From an uncultured Eubacteriales bacterium (GTDB lineage: Bacteria; Bacillota; Clostridia; Oscillospirales; UMGS1783), in assembly GCA_934456365.1 (NCBI GenBank), contig CAKSHC010000004.1:1-64000 (forward strand): a stretch of DNA of 64,000 nt, given 5' to 3'. Under the pieces are notes generated by a model. That model ran no database searches. It was not told the origin of the DNA and saw nothing but the letters and a program-made list of their open reading frames with translations. A program made the position numbers and the translations under genes. Shown in pieces: positions 55,386 through 63,491 of the stretch (its first letter is position 1; every line of letters begins with the position of its first letter).

Positions 55386-56327
55386 TCAAAGGGAAGAAAA
55401 GCCGTCGCGCGCATAAAGAGCCGCCCCGATCAAAACAGCCTGCTCGCCGGTGCGGCAAAGCGTGAGCTCCCAGCGATCCTGCATGGAAAGGAAGCAGCGC
55501 CCCTTGAGCTTTTCCCGGATCGGCTTTAGGATCGTGTCCCCGGCCAGCGCCACACCGCCGCCCAGCGCGATCACCCGCGGCGCCAGCAGCGCCAGCACAT
55601 TGGAAAGCCCCAGGGCGTAAACGTCGCTCCAGCGGTCGAGCTCTTCGAGGGCAAAGGCGTCGCCTTCCCGGGCCGCGTCCAGCCAGTTTTTGCAGGTGAT
55701 GCGGCTCGCGTCGCCGCCCGCTTTTTTCAGAACCGCGGACCGCGCCGGCACATACCCCTCCTGCCGCAGCCGCGCCTCGGTGAAGGAACCGGCGCACATC
55801 TGCTCCAGCCGCTTGACCTGCCCCGGATGCTCCCAGTCGGGCACAAACTGCTGCCCGAAGTAGGCGCACCCAGTGCCGACTCCGTCGAGATTTTTCCCGT
55901 TTAAGAACATGCCGCCGCCGCAGCCGGTGCCGATGTTGGTGTAGAAAAAAGAATCCACTCCGCGCCCGGCGCCGAAGAAAAGCTCGGCATAGCCGCCGCA
56001 GACGGTGTCGTTGACCACCGTGGTCGGCATGTGGAATTCCTCGGCAAACCAGTCCCGGATCGGGAAGCCGTCCCACCCCGGCACGTGCACCGACCCGAAG
56101 GCCGTGCCCCGCGCCGTGTCCAGAATGCCGCCGAACCCCACTCCGATCCCCGCCGTGCGCGGGGTGATGAGGGTGGGGACCTGCGCGCGCATCCAGTCCA
56201 GAATCGTGCGGTGCCCGTCGGGGAGCGGAAAGCGCCCCGTCACGATCCGCACAAGGTTGCCCTTCTCGTCAAAGGAGGCCGCCTGCTGCTTGGTGCCGCC
56301 GATCTCGATTCCGATGTATTCGTTCAT
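55386..56327 (-). CDS. ROK-family sugar kinase
   Basis: This 313-residue kinase has the ATP loop GIEIGGTKQQ (about 5-14), the catalytic aspartate in TTVVNDTVCGGYAE (near 105) and TNIGTGCGGGMFLNG. It also has the adenosine motif VIALGGGVALAGD. It probably phosphorylates glucose, fructose or another hexose. The usual ROK zinc motif (CxCGxxGCxE) is absent; that region reads PDWEHPGQVKRLEQMCAG. It lies four bases after glnS, so it is read from the gltX promoter. Specificity is uncertain. Confidence 0.87.
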   Translation of the reverse strand: MNEYIGIEIGGTKQQAASFDEKGNLVRIVTGRFPLPDGHRTILDWMRAQVPTLITPRTAGIGVGFGGILDTARGTAFGSVHVPGWDGFPIRDWFAEEFHMPTTVVNDTVCGGYAELFFGAGRGVDSFFYTNIGTGCGGGMFLNGKNLDGVGTGCAYFGQQFVPDWEHPGQVKRLEQMCAGSFTEARLRQEGYVPARSAVLKKAGGDASRITCKNWLDAAREGDAFALEELDRWSDVYALGLSNVLALLAPRVIALGGGVALAGDTILKPIREKLKGRCFLSMQDRWELTLCRTGEQAVLIGAALYARDGFSSL

Positions 56328-56331
56328 AACG

Positions 56332-57978
56332 TTATCCCTGCGAGGGCTTGTAGGAATCCTTGAGGGTCACAATGCGGTTGAAAGCCCCGTCCTTGTCTTT
56401 GATGAAGAAGCCGGTGCGGACAAACTGGAAGCGCTCGCCCGCCTGCGCCTCGCCCAGTGCGGGCTCGAGCAGCGCATGGTAGGTTTTCAGGGAATCGGGA
56501 TTGAGGAAATCCTTGTAGTCCTGCCCCTCTTCCAAAGAGCCCAGATCCGCCTTGGTGAAAAGCTTGTCGTAAACCCGCACCTCGGCCGGCACGGCGTGAG
56601 CGGCGCTCACCCAGTGGATCGTGCCGCGCACCTTGCGCCCGTCGGCCGGCATGTTCGAGCCGGTCTCCAGATCCGCCGAGCACAAAAGCTCGGTCACCCG
56701 GCCCTCCGCGTCGTGGCGCACCTCGTCGCAGCGCACGATATAGGCCCCCATCAGGCGCACCTCGCCGCCCGGCTTGAGCCGGAAGAATTTTCCCGGCGGG
56801 TTCTCCATGAAATCCTCCCGCTCAATGAAAAGCTCGCGGGTGAAGGGCACGGCGCGCTTGCCCGCCGCCTCGTCCTTCGGGTTGTTGGGCAGCTCGAAAA
56901 ATTCCGTCTTCCCATCCGGGAAGTTGGTGATCGTCACCTTTACGGGATCCAGAACAGCCACCCGCCGCGGCACCACCGGATCCAGATCCTGCCGGATGCA
57001 GTATTCCAGAAGCTCGTAGTCCACCAGCGAATTGGCCTTGGCCACCCCCGCCGTTTCCACAAAGCGGAAAATGCTCCCGGGCGTGTAGCCCCGGCGGCGC
57101 AGACCGCAGAGGGTCGGCATCCGCGGATCGTCCCAGCCGTCCACATAAGCCCCCTCCACCAGCTCGCGCAGATACCGCTTGCTCATCACGGTGTAGGTCA
57201 CATTCAGCCGCGCAAATTCGCGCTGCTTGGGCTTGTGCTCAAAGCCGATGTTGTCCACCACCCACTCGTAAAGCGGCCGGTGATTTTCAAATTCCAAAGA
57301 GCAGAGGGAATGGGTGATCCCCTCGAGTGCGTCCTGAATGGGATGGGCATAGTCGTACATCGGGTAAATGCACCACTTGTCGCCCTGCCGGTGATGGGCC
57401 GCGTGCACAATCCGGTAGATCACGGGATCGCGCATGTTCATGTTGGGTGAGGCCATGTCGATCTTGGCGCGCAGCGTGTGCTCGCCTTCCTTGAACTTCC
57501 CGGCGCGCATTTCCCGGAAAAGCTCCAGATTCTCCTGCGGCGTCCGGTCGCGCCAGGGGCTCGGCCGGCCCGGCTCGGTCAGCGAGCCCCGGTATTCGCG
57601 CAGCTGCTCGGGGTTGAGATCGCACACATAGGCCTTGCCGTCCAGAATCAGCTTCTCGGCAAATTCATAGCATTTGTCAAAGTAGTCCGACCCGTAAAAC
57701 ACCCCTCCGTTGGGATCGGCACCCAGCCAGTGCAGATCCTCCTGGATCGAGCGCACATATTCGTCGCTCTCGCGCACCGGGTTGGTGTCGTCAAAACGCA
57801 GATTGAAAAGCCCGTCGTACTTCTTGGCCGTGCTCCAGTTGATCCAGATCGCCTTGGCGCTGCCGATGTGCAGATAGCCGTTGGGCTCGGGTGGAAAGCG
57901 GGTGTGGATCTTCTCGGAAAAGCCCGCCGCCAGATCGGCGTCGATGATGTCGTGAATGAAGTTGTTCGTCGTTTCCAT
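56332..57978 (-). CDS. glnS: Glutaminyl-tRNA synthetase
   Basis: This 548-residue class I synthetase has FPPEPNGYLHIGSAKAIWIN (HIGH-type, about 28-47), LRFDDTNP, TVMSKRYLREL (KMSKS-type, near 268) and a C-terminal GlnRS anticodon-binding region ending in GFFIKDKDG. It charges tRNA-Gln directly. Many Firmicutes use the indirect GatCAB route instead, so its presence matters for which path the organism uses. It starts six bases after gltX with no clear Shine-Dalgarno, implying coupling. Confidence 0.95.
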   Translation of the reverse strand: METTNNFIHDIIDADLAAGFSEKIHTRFPPEPNGYLHIGSAKAIWINWSTAKKYDGLFNLRFDDTNPVRESDEYVRSIQEDLHWLGADPNGGVFYGSDYFDKCYEFAEKLILDGKAYVCDLNPEQLREYRGSLTEPGRPSPWRDRTPQENLELFREMRAGKFKEGEHTLRAKIDMASPNMNMRDPVIYRIVHAAHHRQGDKWCIYPMYDYAHPIQDALEGITHSLCSLEFENHRPLYEWVVDNIGFEHKPKQREFARLNVTYTVMSKRYLRELVEGAYVDGWDDPRMPTLCGLRRRGYTPGSIFRFVETAGVAKANSLVDYELLEYCIRQDLDPVVPRRVAVLDPVKVTITNFPDGKTEFFELPNNPKDEAAGKRAVPFTRELFIEREDFMENPPGKFFRLKPGGEVRLMGAYIVRCDEVRHDAEGRVTELLCSADLETGSNMPADGRKVRGTIHWVSAAHAVPAEVRVYDKLFTKADLGSLEEGQDYKDFLNPDSLKTYHALLEPALGEAQAGERFQFVRTGFFIKDKDGAFNRIVTLKDSYKPSQG

Positions 57979-57984
57979 GTCGTG

Positions 57985-59631
57985 TTACCGCAGAGCGCCC
58001 CGCGCCGCCTCCAGGCGGGCGAGCACCCTCTCCTTTCCCAAAATCCGCATCACACTGTAAAGATCCGGCGAGGCCTCCCGCCCCGTCACCGCCACCCGCA
58101 GCACCCCGGACACATCGCCCACATGCCCCTTGTAGCGGCTCGGATCTTCCTTATATAATTTCGTTTCCCGCGCAAACCCCAGCTTCTCGGACAGATCCTT
58201 GATCTTCGCAAACCAGGCGTCGGAATCGTCCGCCTCGTCGTAAAGCGCGCCGTAGCCCGCCAAAATCGCGTCGGCGTCCGCCCGGTCGTACCGGGAGAAG
58301 GAGCTGTAGTCCGGCGCAAACAAAGGATCGAAGAAGAATCCCGCATAGGATCGCACCCCGTCCCAGCGCGTGATGTCCTTGCGCGGCTTTTTGCCGCCCC
58401 GCCCGATCGAAAGGATCGCCTTGGTGTAGGCCGGATCGGCGGTCAGCAGCGCGTAAAATTCCGGATCGTACTGGCTTGCCCAGGCGGTCAGCCCGGCATA
58501 AACCTCGTCGGCGCTTTGCCGCGCGATCACTCCGCGTGATACATCGTCCAGCTTGTCGTAGTCAAACAGGCTCCCCGAAGCGCTCAGCTTTTTGATCGAG
58601 AAGGGAAAATCCGTGAAGGGCTTGTCCGGATTGGCCGCGCGCCACTCCTCGTAGTTCGAGTTGAGCAGCGTCATGATGTATTCCGTGATGCTCTCGGGCG
58701 CATACCCGTCCTTTTTATAATCGGAAAGAGAGGCCGCCCGGTCCCGCTTGGAAAGCTTCTTTTTGGAGCCGCCCTCCAGCTTCATCAGCTGTGAGCAGTG
58801 CAGATACTTCGGCAGCCTGAAGCCGAGCGCCCCGAAGAGCTGGATGTGGAAGGGAAGAGAGGGAAGCCATTCCTCGCCCCGCACCACATGCGTCACCCGC
58901 ATGAAGTGGTCGTCCACCGCGTGGGCGAAATGATAGGTCGGGATCCCGTCGCTCTTGAGCAGCACATGATCCATGTGGTTCTCCGTCACCTCCACCTCGC
59001 CCTTCACCAGATCGGTGAATTTGAAGTGGCGCGCCGGATCCCCTTCGCTGTAAAAACGGATCACAAAAGGCGTCCCCGCCTCCAGCTGCTCCAGGATCTT
59101 CTCCTCCGGCGCGTCCCGCCACACGGCCCACTGGCCGTAGTAGCCCGGATCCACCCCGGCCGCTTCCTGCCGCGCGCGGATGTCGTTCAGCTCCTCCTCG
59201 CTGCAAAAGCAGGGATAGGCCTTGCCCTGCTCCACCAGCGCCTTGGCGCAGATCGCGTAGATCTCCCGCCGCGCGCTCTGTCGATAGGGGCCGTAGGCTC
59301 CGTTGTCGCCGTCCAGCGGCACCCCCTCGTCAAAGGTGATGCCGAAATAGCCGTAGGTTTCCAGCAGATTCTCTTCCGCACCCTCCACCCGCCGCTTCTG
59401 GTCGGTGTCCTCAATGCGCAGAATAAAAACGCCGCCGCTCTGACGCGCCAGCCGCTCGCTGATCCGCGTCGGCAAAAGCCCGCCGAAATGCACAAAGCCC
59501 GTCGGCGACGGCGCAAACCGCGTCACCTTCGCCCCTTCGGGCAGATTCCGCGGCGGATATTTCGCTTCCAGTTCGCCGATCTTTCCGGTTACCCCCGGAA
59601 ACAGCCGCTCGGCCAAGGCTCCCTTGTCCAT
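57985..59631 (-). CDS. gltX: Glutamyl-tRNA synthetase
   Basis: This 548-residue class I synthetase has an N-terminal extension of about 30 residues (GALAERLFPGVTGKIGELEAKYPPRNLP) seen in clostridial GltX. It then has RFAPSPTGFVHFGGLLPTRISERLA (HIGH-type), LRIEDTDQKR, CFCSEEEL and KKLSKRDRAAS (KMSKS-type). GGAGGA precedes the ATG. It is the first gene of gltX-glnS-ROK; no T-box leader was found. Confidence 0.95.
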   Translation of the reverse strand: MDKGALAERLFPGVTGKIGELEAKYPPRNLPEGAKVTRFAPSPTGFVHFGGLLPTRISERLARQSGGVFILRIEDTDQKRRVEGAEENLLETYGYFGITFDEGVPLDGDNGAYGPYRQSARREIYAICAKALVEQGKAYPCFCSEEELNDIRARQEAAGVDPGYYGQWAVWRDAPEEKILEQLEAGTPFVIRFYSEGDPARHFKFTDLVKGEVEVTENHMDHVLLKSDGIPTYHFAHAVDDHFMRVTHVVRGEEWLPSLPFHIQLFGALGFRLPKYLHCSQLMKLEGGSKKKLSKRDRAASLSDYKKDGYAPESITEYIMTLLNSNYEEWRAANPDKPFTDFPFSIKKLSASGSLFDYDKLDDVSRGVIARQSADEVYAGLTAWASQYDPEFYALLTADPAYTKAILSIGRGGKKPRKDITRWDGVRSYAGFFFDPLFAPDYSSFSRYDRADADAILAGYGALYDEADDSDAWFAKIKDLSEKLGFARETKLYKEDPSRYKGHVGDVSGVLRVAVTGREASPDLYSVMRILGKERVLARLEAARGALR

Positions 59632-59658
59632 ACCCGTCTTCCTCCCGTTTTTCTTCTT

Positions 59659-59687
59659 ATCATATCATTTCCCCCGCCCCTTTTCAA
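59659..59687 (-). promoter_or_regulatory. Promoter of gltX-glnS-ROK
   Basis: Minus-strand TTGAAA (59687-59682), a 17-base spacer and TATGAT (59664-59659). Confidence 0.75.
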
Positions 59688-59753
59688 GATTTTTTCGCAT
59701 CCCGCCCCTTTTCTATAGGAAGAAAATTTTTTTGCCTTTTCTCAAAAAAAGGC

Positions 59754-59782
59754 TTGCATTCCTTGCCTTTTTCTGTTATATT
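59754..59782 (+). promoter_or_regulatory. Promoter of the S10 ribosomal protein operon
   Basis: TTGCAT (59754-59759), a 17-base spacer and TATATT (59777-59782), about 270 bases before rpsJ. Confidence 0.8.
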
Positions 59783-59789
59783 GTAGGAG

Positions 59790-60050
59790 CGACTGTAATG
59801 CGATGATGCGAGAGATGGCCGCTTCGGCGGGGAACTTTCGCGGAGTATGTCCAGTTTTAAATTGGGCGAATATATCGAAACCGGCATTATCGTGCGCCAT
59901 GCGCACCTCTTTTGCTCGAAAGTCAGCCGGTGTCCGCCTTTTGTGCGGAACCGGTTTTCTTGCGGGTAAGAGCGAAACGCCCGGCCGCGTGTGCAAGTTT
60001 CGATAGCGCCGCCAAACCAAATTGCCGCAAAAATTTAAGGAGGCGAGCAA
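59790..60050 (+). promoter_or_regulatory. Long structured leader of the S10 operon
   Basis: About 260 bases of untranslated leader precede rpsJ. Two hairpins stand out. One is GTGCGC/GCGCAC (59892-59906), followed by a CTCTTTT run. The other is CCGG-TCCGC/GCGGA-CCGG (59927-59954), followed by TTTTCTT. Both look like attenuators. S10 operons are regulated through their leader by L4 in several bacteria; whether this one is cannot be told here. Confidence 0.55.
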
Positions 60051-60362
60051 ATGGCAGTAAAGGAAAAGGTTAGAATCCGTCTGAAGGCGTATGACCACAA
60101 CCTGATCGATCAGGCTTGTGAGAAGATCATCGCCACCGCGAAGCGCAATGGCTCCGAAGTTTCGGGCCCGATCCCCCTTCCCACCAAAAAGGAAGTGGTC
60201 ACGATCCTGCGCGCCGTGCATAAGTATAAGGACTCGCGCGAGCAGTTCGAGATGCGCACCCACAAGCGCCTGATCGATATTCTCAAGCCGTCCCAGAAAA
60301 CGATGGAAGCACTGACTAACCTGGAACTCCCCGCTGGCGTGCAGATCGAGATGCAGCTGTAA
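60051..60362 (+). CDS. rpsJ: 30S ribosomal protein S10
   Basis: This 103-residue protein contains VRIRLKAYDHNLIDQACEKI and REQFEMRTHKRLIDIL, the S10/NusE signature. It is a small-subunit protein and part of the antitermination complex. First gene of the operon; AAGGAGG lies upstream of the ATG. Confidence 0.98.
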   Translation: MAVKEKVRIRLKAYDHNLIDQACEKIIATAKRNGSEVSGPIPLPTKKEVVTILRAVHKYKDSREQFEMRTHKRLIDILKPSQKTMEALTNLELPAGVQIEMQL

Positions 60363-60418
60363 GCGCCGGGGTCATGTTGGCAAGGGCCAACCAATAACCA
60401 GAAATGGAGGAAATCATC

Positions 60419-61048
60419 ATGAAAAATGCCATCATCGGCAAAAAATTGGGCATGACGCAGGTTTTCGATGAAGCAGGCAACTGCCTGCCCGTCACCCTGA
60501 TCGAAGCGGGTCCCTGCGTGATCGTGCAGAAGAAAACGGTGGAGACCGACGGCTATTCGGCCGTGAAGATCGGCTTCGACGACGTCACCGCCAAAAAGCT
60601 CAACAAGCCGGAACGCGGCCAGTTCGATAAGGCCGGCGCTCCCTATAAGCGCGTCCTCAAGGAGTTCGACCTCGACGACGCCGCTTCTCTCAACATCGGC
60701 GACGTGCTCACCGTCGACCGCTTCGCCGAGGGCGAATCGGTGGACATCACCGGCACCTCCAAAGGTAAGGGCTATGCCGGCGCCATCAAGCGCTGGGGCC
60801 AGCATACCGGCCCGATGGCCCACGGCTCCAAGTACCACCGCGGCCAGGGCTCCATGGGCGCCGCCAGCGACCCCTCCAAAACCTTGAAGGGCAAGCACAT
60901 GGCCGGCCAGCTGGGCAACGAACAGGTCACGGTCCAGAATCTCGCCGTGATCAAGATTGAGGCTGAGGACAATATCATCGCTGTCAAGGGCGCCGTTCCG
61001 GGCCCCAAGGGCGGTTTCGTGTTCATCAGAACCTCCAAGAAGATGTAA
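60419..61048 (+). CDS. rplC: 50S ribosomal protein L3
   Basis: This 209-residue protein starts MKNAIIGKKLGMTQVFDEAG and has GTSKGKGYAGAIKRW and GSMGAASDPSKTLKGKHMAGQLG, the L3 loop reaching the peptidyl transferase centre. ATG at 60419 has TGGAGG upstream; an ATG five codons earlier has none. Confidence 0.97.
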   Translation: MKNAIIGKKLGMTQVFDEAGNCLPVTLIEAGPCVIVQKKTVETDGYSAVKIGFDDVTAKKLNKPERGQFDKAGAPYKRVLKEFDLDDAASLNIGDVLTVDRFAEGESVDITGTSKGKGYAGAIKRWGQHTGPMAHGSKYHRGQGSMGAASDPSKTLKGKHMAGQLGNEQVTVQNLAVIKIEAEDNIIAVKGAVPGPKGGFVFIRTSKKM

Positions 61049-61062
61049 GGAGGGAATTCAAA

Positions 61063-61689
61063 ATGGCAACAGTTAAAGTGTTCGACATGAAAGGCGAAGC
61101 CGTCGGCTCGATCGACCTGAACGACTCCATCTTCGCCGCCGAGGTCAACGCCGCCGCGCTCCATGCCGTCGTCGTCAACTACCTCGCCAACCAGCGCCAG
61201 GGCACCCAGTCCGCTCTCACCCGCGCCGAAGTCGCCGGCGGCGGCCGCAAGCCCTGGAGACAGAAAGGCACCGGCCGCGCCCGTCAGGGCTCGCTGCGCG
61301 CCCCGCAGTTCACCCACGGCGGGATCGTCTTCGCTCCCAAGCCCAGAGATTACCGCTATTCCCTCAATAAGAAGCTCAAGCTCGTCGCTCTGTGCAGCGC
61401 TCTTTCCTCCAAGGTCAACGAAGAGGATCTGATCGTCGTCAAGAGCATCGACCTCGACGGCTTCAAAACCCGTCCCGTCGCCGATATGCTCAAGGCCCTC
61501 GGCGTCGAGAAAAAGTCCCTGATCGTCACCGCCGAGCCCGATACCAAGGTCGTCGTTTCCTCCCGCAACATCGAGGGCAACAAAACCACCTTCGTCGGCC
61601 AGCTCAACGTCTACGATATCCTCAACGCCGGCAAGCTCATCCTCACCGAAGCCGCCGTCCAGAAGATCCAGGAGGTGTATGCGAAATGA
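61063..61689 (+). CDS. rplD: 50S ribosomal protein L4
   Basis: This 208-residue protein contains the extended loop GGGRKPWRQKGTGRARQGSLRAPQ (about 63-86) that lines the exit tunnel, then the globular domain. In several bacteria L4 represses its own operon. Its stop overlaps rplW as ATGA. Confidence 0.97.
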   Translation: MATVKVFDMKGEAVGSIDLNDSIFAAEVNAAALHAVVVNYLANQRQGTQSALTRAEVAGGGRKPWRQKGTGRARQGSLRAPQFTHGGIVFAPKPRDYRYSLNKKLKLVALCSALSSKVNEEDLIVVKSIDLDGFKTRPVADMLKALGVEKKSLIVTAEPDTKVVVSSRNIEGNKTTFVGQLNVYDILNAGKLILTEAAVQKIQEVYAK

Positions 61690-61979
61690 AAACCTCTTAC
61701 GACATCATCATCAAGCCGATCATCTCGGAAAAGAGCATGACCGGTCTCCAGCATAAGCAGTATACCTTTGAGGTCGCCCCGGACGCCAATAAGATCGAGA
61801 TCGCCAAAGCGGTCGAAGAGATCTTCAAGGTCCAGGTCGCCAAGGTCAACACCGTCACCGTCAAAGGCAAGCCCAAAAGAGTCGGCCTCCATGAGGGTAC
61901 CACCGCCAAGCGCAAAAAGGCTGTCGTCACGCTGACTCCCGCGTCGAAGACCATCGCGTTCTTCGATAGCCTGCAGTAA
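61686..61979 (+). CDS. rplW: 50S ribosomal protein L23
   Basis: This 97-residue protein contains IIIKPIISEKSMTGLQHKQYTFEVAPDANKIEI, the L23 signature. It sits at the tunnel exit and binds trigger factor and SRP. The ATG overlaps the rplD stop. Confidence 0.97.
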   Translation: MKTSYDIIIKPIISEKSMTGLQHKQYTFEVAPDANKIEIAKAVEEIFKVQVAKVNTVTVKGKPKRVGLHEGTTAKRKKAVVTLTPASKTIAFFDSLQ

Positions 61980-61998
61980 TAAAGGAGAGTGAGTTATC

Positions 61999-62832
61999 AT
62001 GGGTATCAAAAAGTATAAACCGACTTCTCCCGGCCGCCGCGGTATGTCCGTGCTCAGCTTCGACGAGATCACCAAATCCACTCCGGAAAAATCCCTCGTC
62101 ACCGTTCTGAAGAAGAACGCCGGGCGCAACGCCAACGGCCGCATCACCGTCCGCCATCAGGGCGGCGGCAATCGCCGGAAATATCGCCTCATCGATTTCA
62201 AGCGCAACCGCGTGGACGCTCCCGCTCAGGTCCTCGCCATCGAGTACGACCCCAACCGTTCGGCCAATATCGCCCTCATCCAGTATGAAGACGGCGAAAA
62301 GGCCTATATCCTCGCCCCTCTCGATCTCAAGGTCGGCATGACGGTCATCAGCAGCGCCGCTGCCGATATCAAGCCCGGCAACTGCCTCCCCATCGAGAAT
62401 ATCCCCGTCGGCACCATCATCCACAACGTGGAGATGTATCCCGGCAAGGGCGCTCAGCTCGTCCGCTCCGCCGGCGGCTTCGCCCAGCTCATGGCCAAGG
62501 AAAACGGCATGGCCCAGATCCGTATGCCGAGCGGCGAAGTCCGTTTGATCCGCCTCAACTGCAAGGCCACCATCGGCCAGGTCGGCAACCTCGATCATGA
62601 GAATGTCGTCATCGGCAAGGCCGGCCGTAAGCGTCATATGGGCATCCGTCCGACCGTCCGCGGCTCGGTTATGAACCCCAACGACCACCCGCACGGCGGC
62701 GGCGAGGGCAAATCCCCGATCGGCCGTCCCGGCCCTGTGTCTCCCTGGGGTAAACCGACCCTCGGCTACAAGACCCGGTCCAAGAAGGCCCAGTCCAATA
62801 AATTCATCGTCAAAAGACGTAACGGCAAATAA
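61999..62832 (+). CDS. rplB: 50S ribosomal protein L2
   Basis: This 277-residue protein has GIKKYKPTSPGRRGMSV at the start, GRITVRHQGGGNRRKYR, and the C-terminal GVAMNP-like SVMNPNDHPHGGGEGKSPIGRPGP segment. It is needed for subunit joining and peptidyl transfer. AAAGGAG is upstream. Confidence 0.98.
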   Translation: MGIKKYKPTSPGRRGMSVLSFDEITKSTPEKSLVTVLKKNAGRNANGRITVRHQGGGNRRKYRLIDFKRNRVDAPAQVLAIEYDPNRSANIALIQYEDGEKAYILAPLDLKVGMTVISSAAADIKPGNCLPIENIPVGTIIHNVEMYPGKGAQLVRSAGGFAQLMAKENGMAQIRMPSGEVRLIRLNCKATIGQVGNLDHENVVIGKAGRKRHMGIRPTVRGSVMNPNDHPHGGGEGKSPIGRPGPVSPWGKPTLGYKTRSKKAQSNKFIVKRRNGK

Positions 62833-62857
62833 GCCGGCAGCGTAAGGAGGAGAATCA

Positions 62858-63130
62858 ATGGGTAGAAGCGTAAAGAAGGGCCCGTTCGTCCAGCCCGTTC
62901 TTTTGAAAAGAGTTCAGGAAATGAACAAGACCGGCGAGAAGCGCGTGCTCAAAACCTGGTCCCGCGCCTCGGTCATCTTCCCGGATTTTGTCGGCCACAC
63001 CTTCGCCGTCCATGACGGCCGCAAGCATGTCCCCGTCTACGTCACGGAGGATATGGTCGGCCACCGTCTCGGCGAGTTCGCCCCGACAAGGACCTTCCGC
63101 GGTCACTCCGGCGCTAAGAAGACCAGCTGA
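62858..63130 (+). CDS. rpsS: 30S ribosomal protein S19
   Basis: This 90-residue protein has RSVKKGPFVQPVLLKRV and WSRASVIFPDFVGHTFAVHDGRKHVPVYV. It binds the 30S head with S13. AAGGAGG site upstream. Confidence 0.98.
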   Translation: MGRSVKKGPFVQPVLLKRVQEMNKTGEKRVLKTWSRASVIFPDFVGHTFAVHDGRKHVPVYVTEDMVGHRLGEFAPTRTFRGHSGAKKTS

Positions 63131-63150
63131 TGCAAGGAGGAGAAACGACA

Positions 63151-63489
63151 ATGGAAGCAAGAGCTAAAGTAACGCACGTTCGGATCTCTCCGCAGAAGGT
63201 GACCATCGTTTTGGATCTGATCCGCAACAAACCGGTCATCGAAGCGAGAGCCATTCTGAAAAACACCCCCAAGGCAGCCAGCGAGTACCTCATCAAGCTG
63301 CTCGACAGCGCCGTTGCCAACGCCGAGAACAATTTCCACATGAATAAGGAAAACCTGTTCGTCAGCGAAGCCCTCGTCGGCCCCGGCCCCATTCTGAAGA
63401 GAATGCAGCCCAGAAGCCGCGGCAGCGCCTACCGCATCTTGAAGAGAACGTCCCATATCACCTTGGCAGTTAAGGAAAAGGAGGCATAA
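63151..63489 (+). CDS. rplV: 50S ribosomal protein L22
   Basis: This 112-residue protein contains AKVTHVRISPQKVTIVLDLIR and GPGPILKRMQPRSRGSAYRILKRTSHITL, the tunnel-lining loop. ATG at 63151 has AAGGAGG upstream; a longer frame is unlikely. Confidence 0.97.
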   Translation: MEARAKVTHVRISPQKVTIVLDLIRNKPVIEARAILKNTPKAASEYLIKLLDSAVANAENNFHMNKENLFVSEALVGPGPILKRMQPRSRGSAYRILKRTSHITLAVKEKEA

Positions 63490-63491
63490 GG

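Noticed and set aside
59632..59760. T-box leader for gltX
   Set aside because: The region is short and lacks the conserved T-box sequence and a terminator; a plain promoter explains it.
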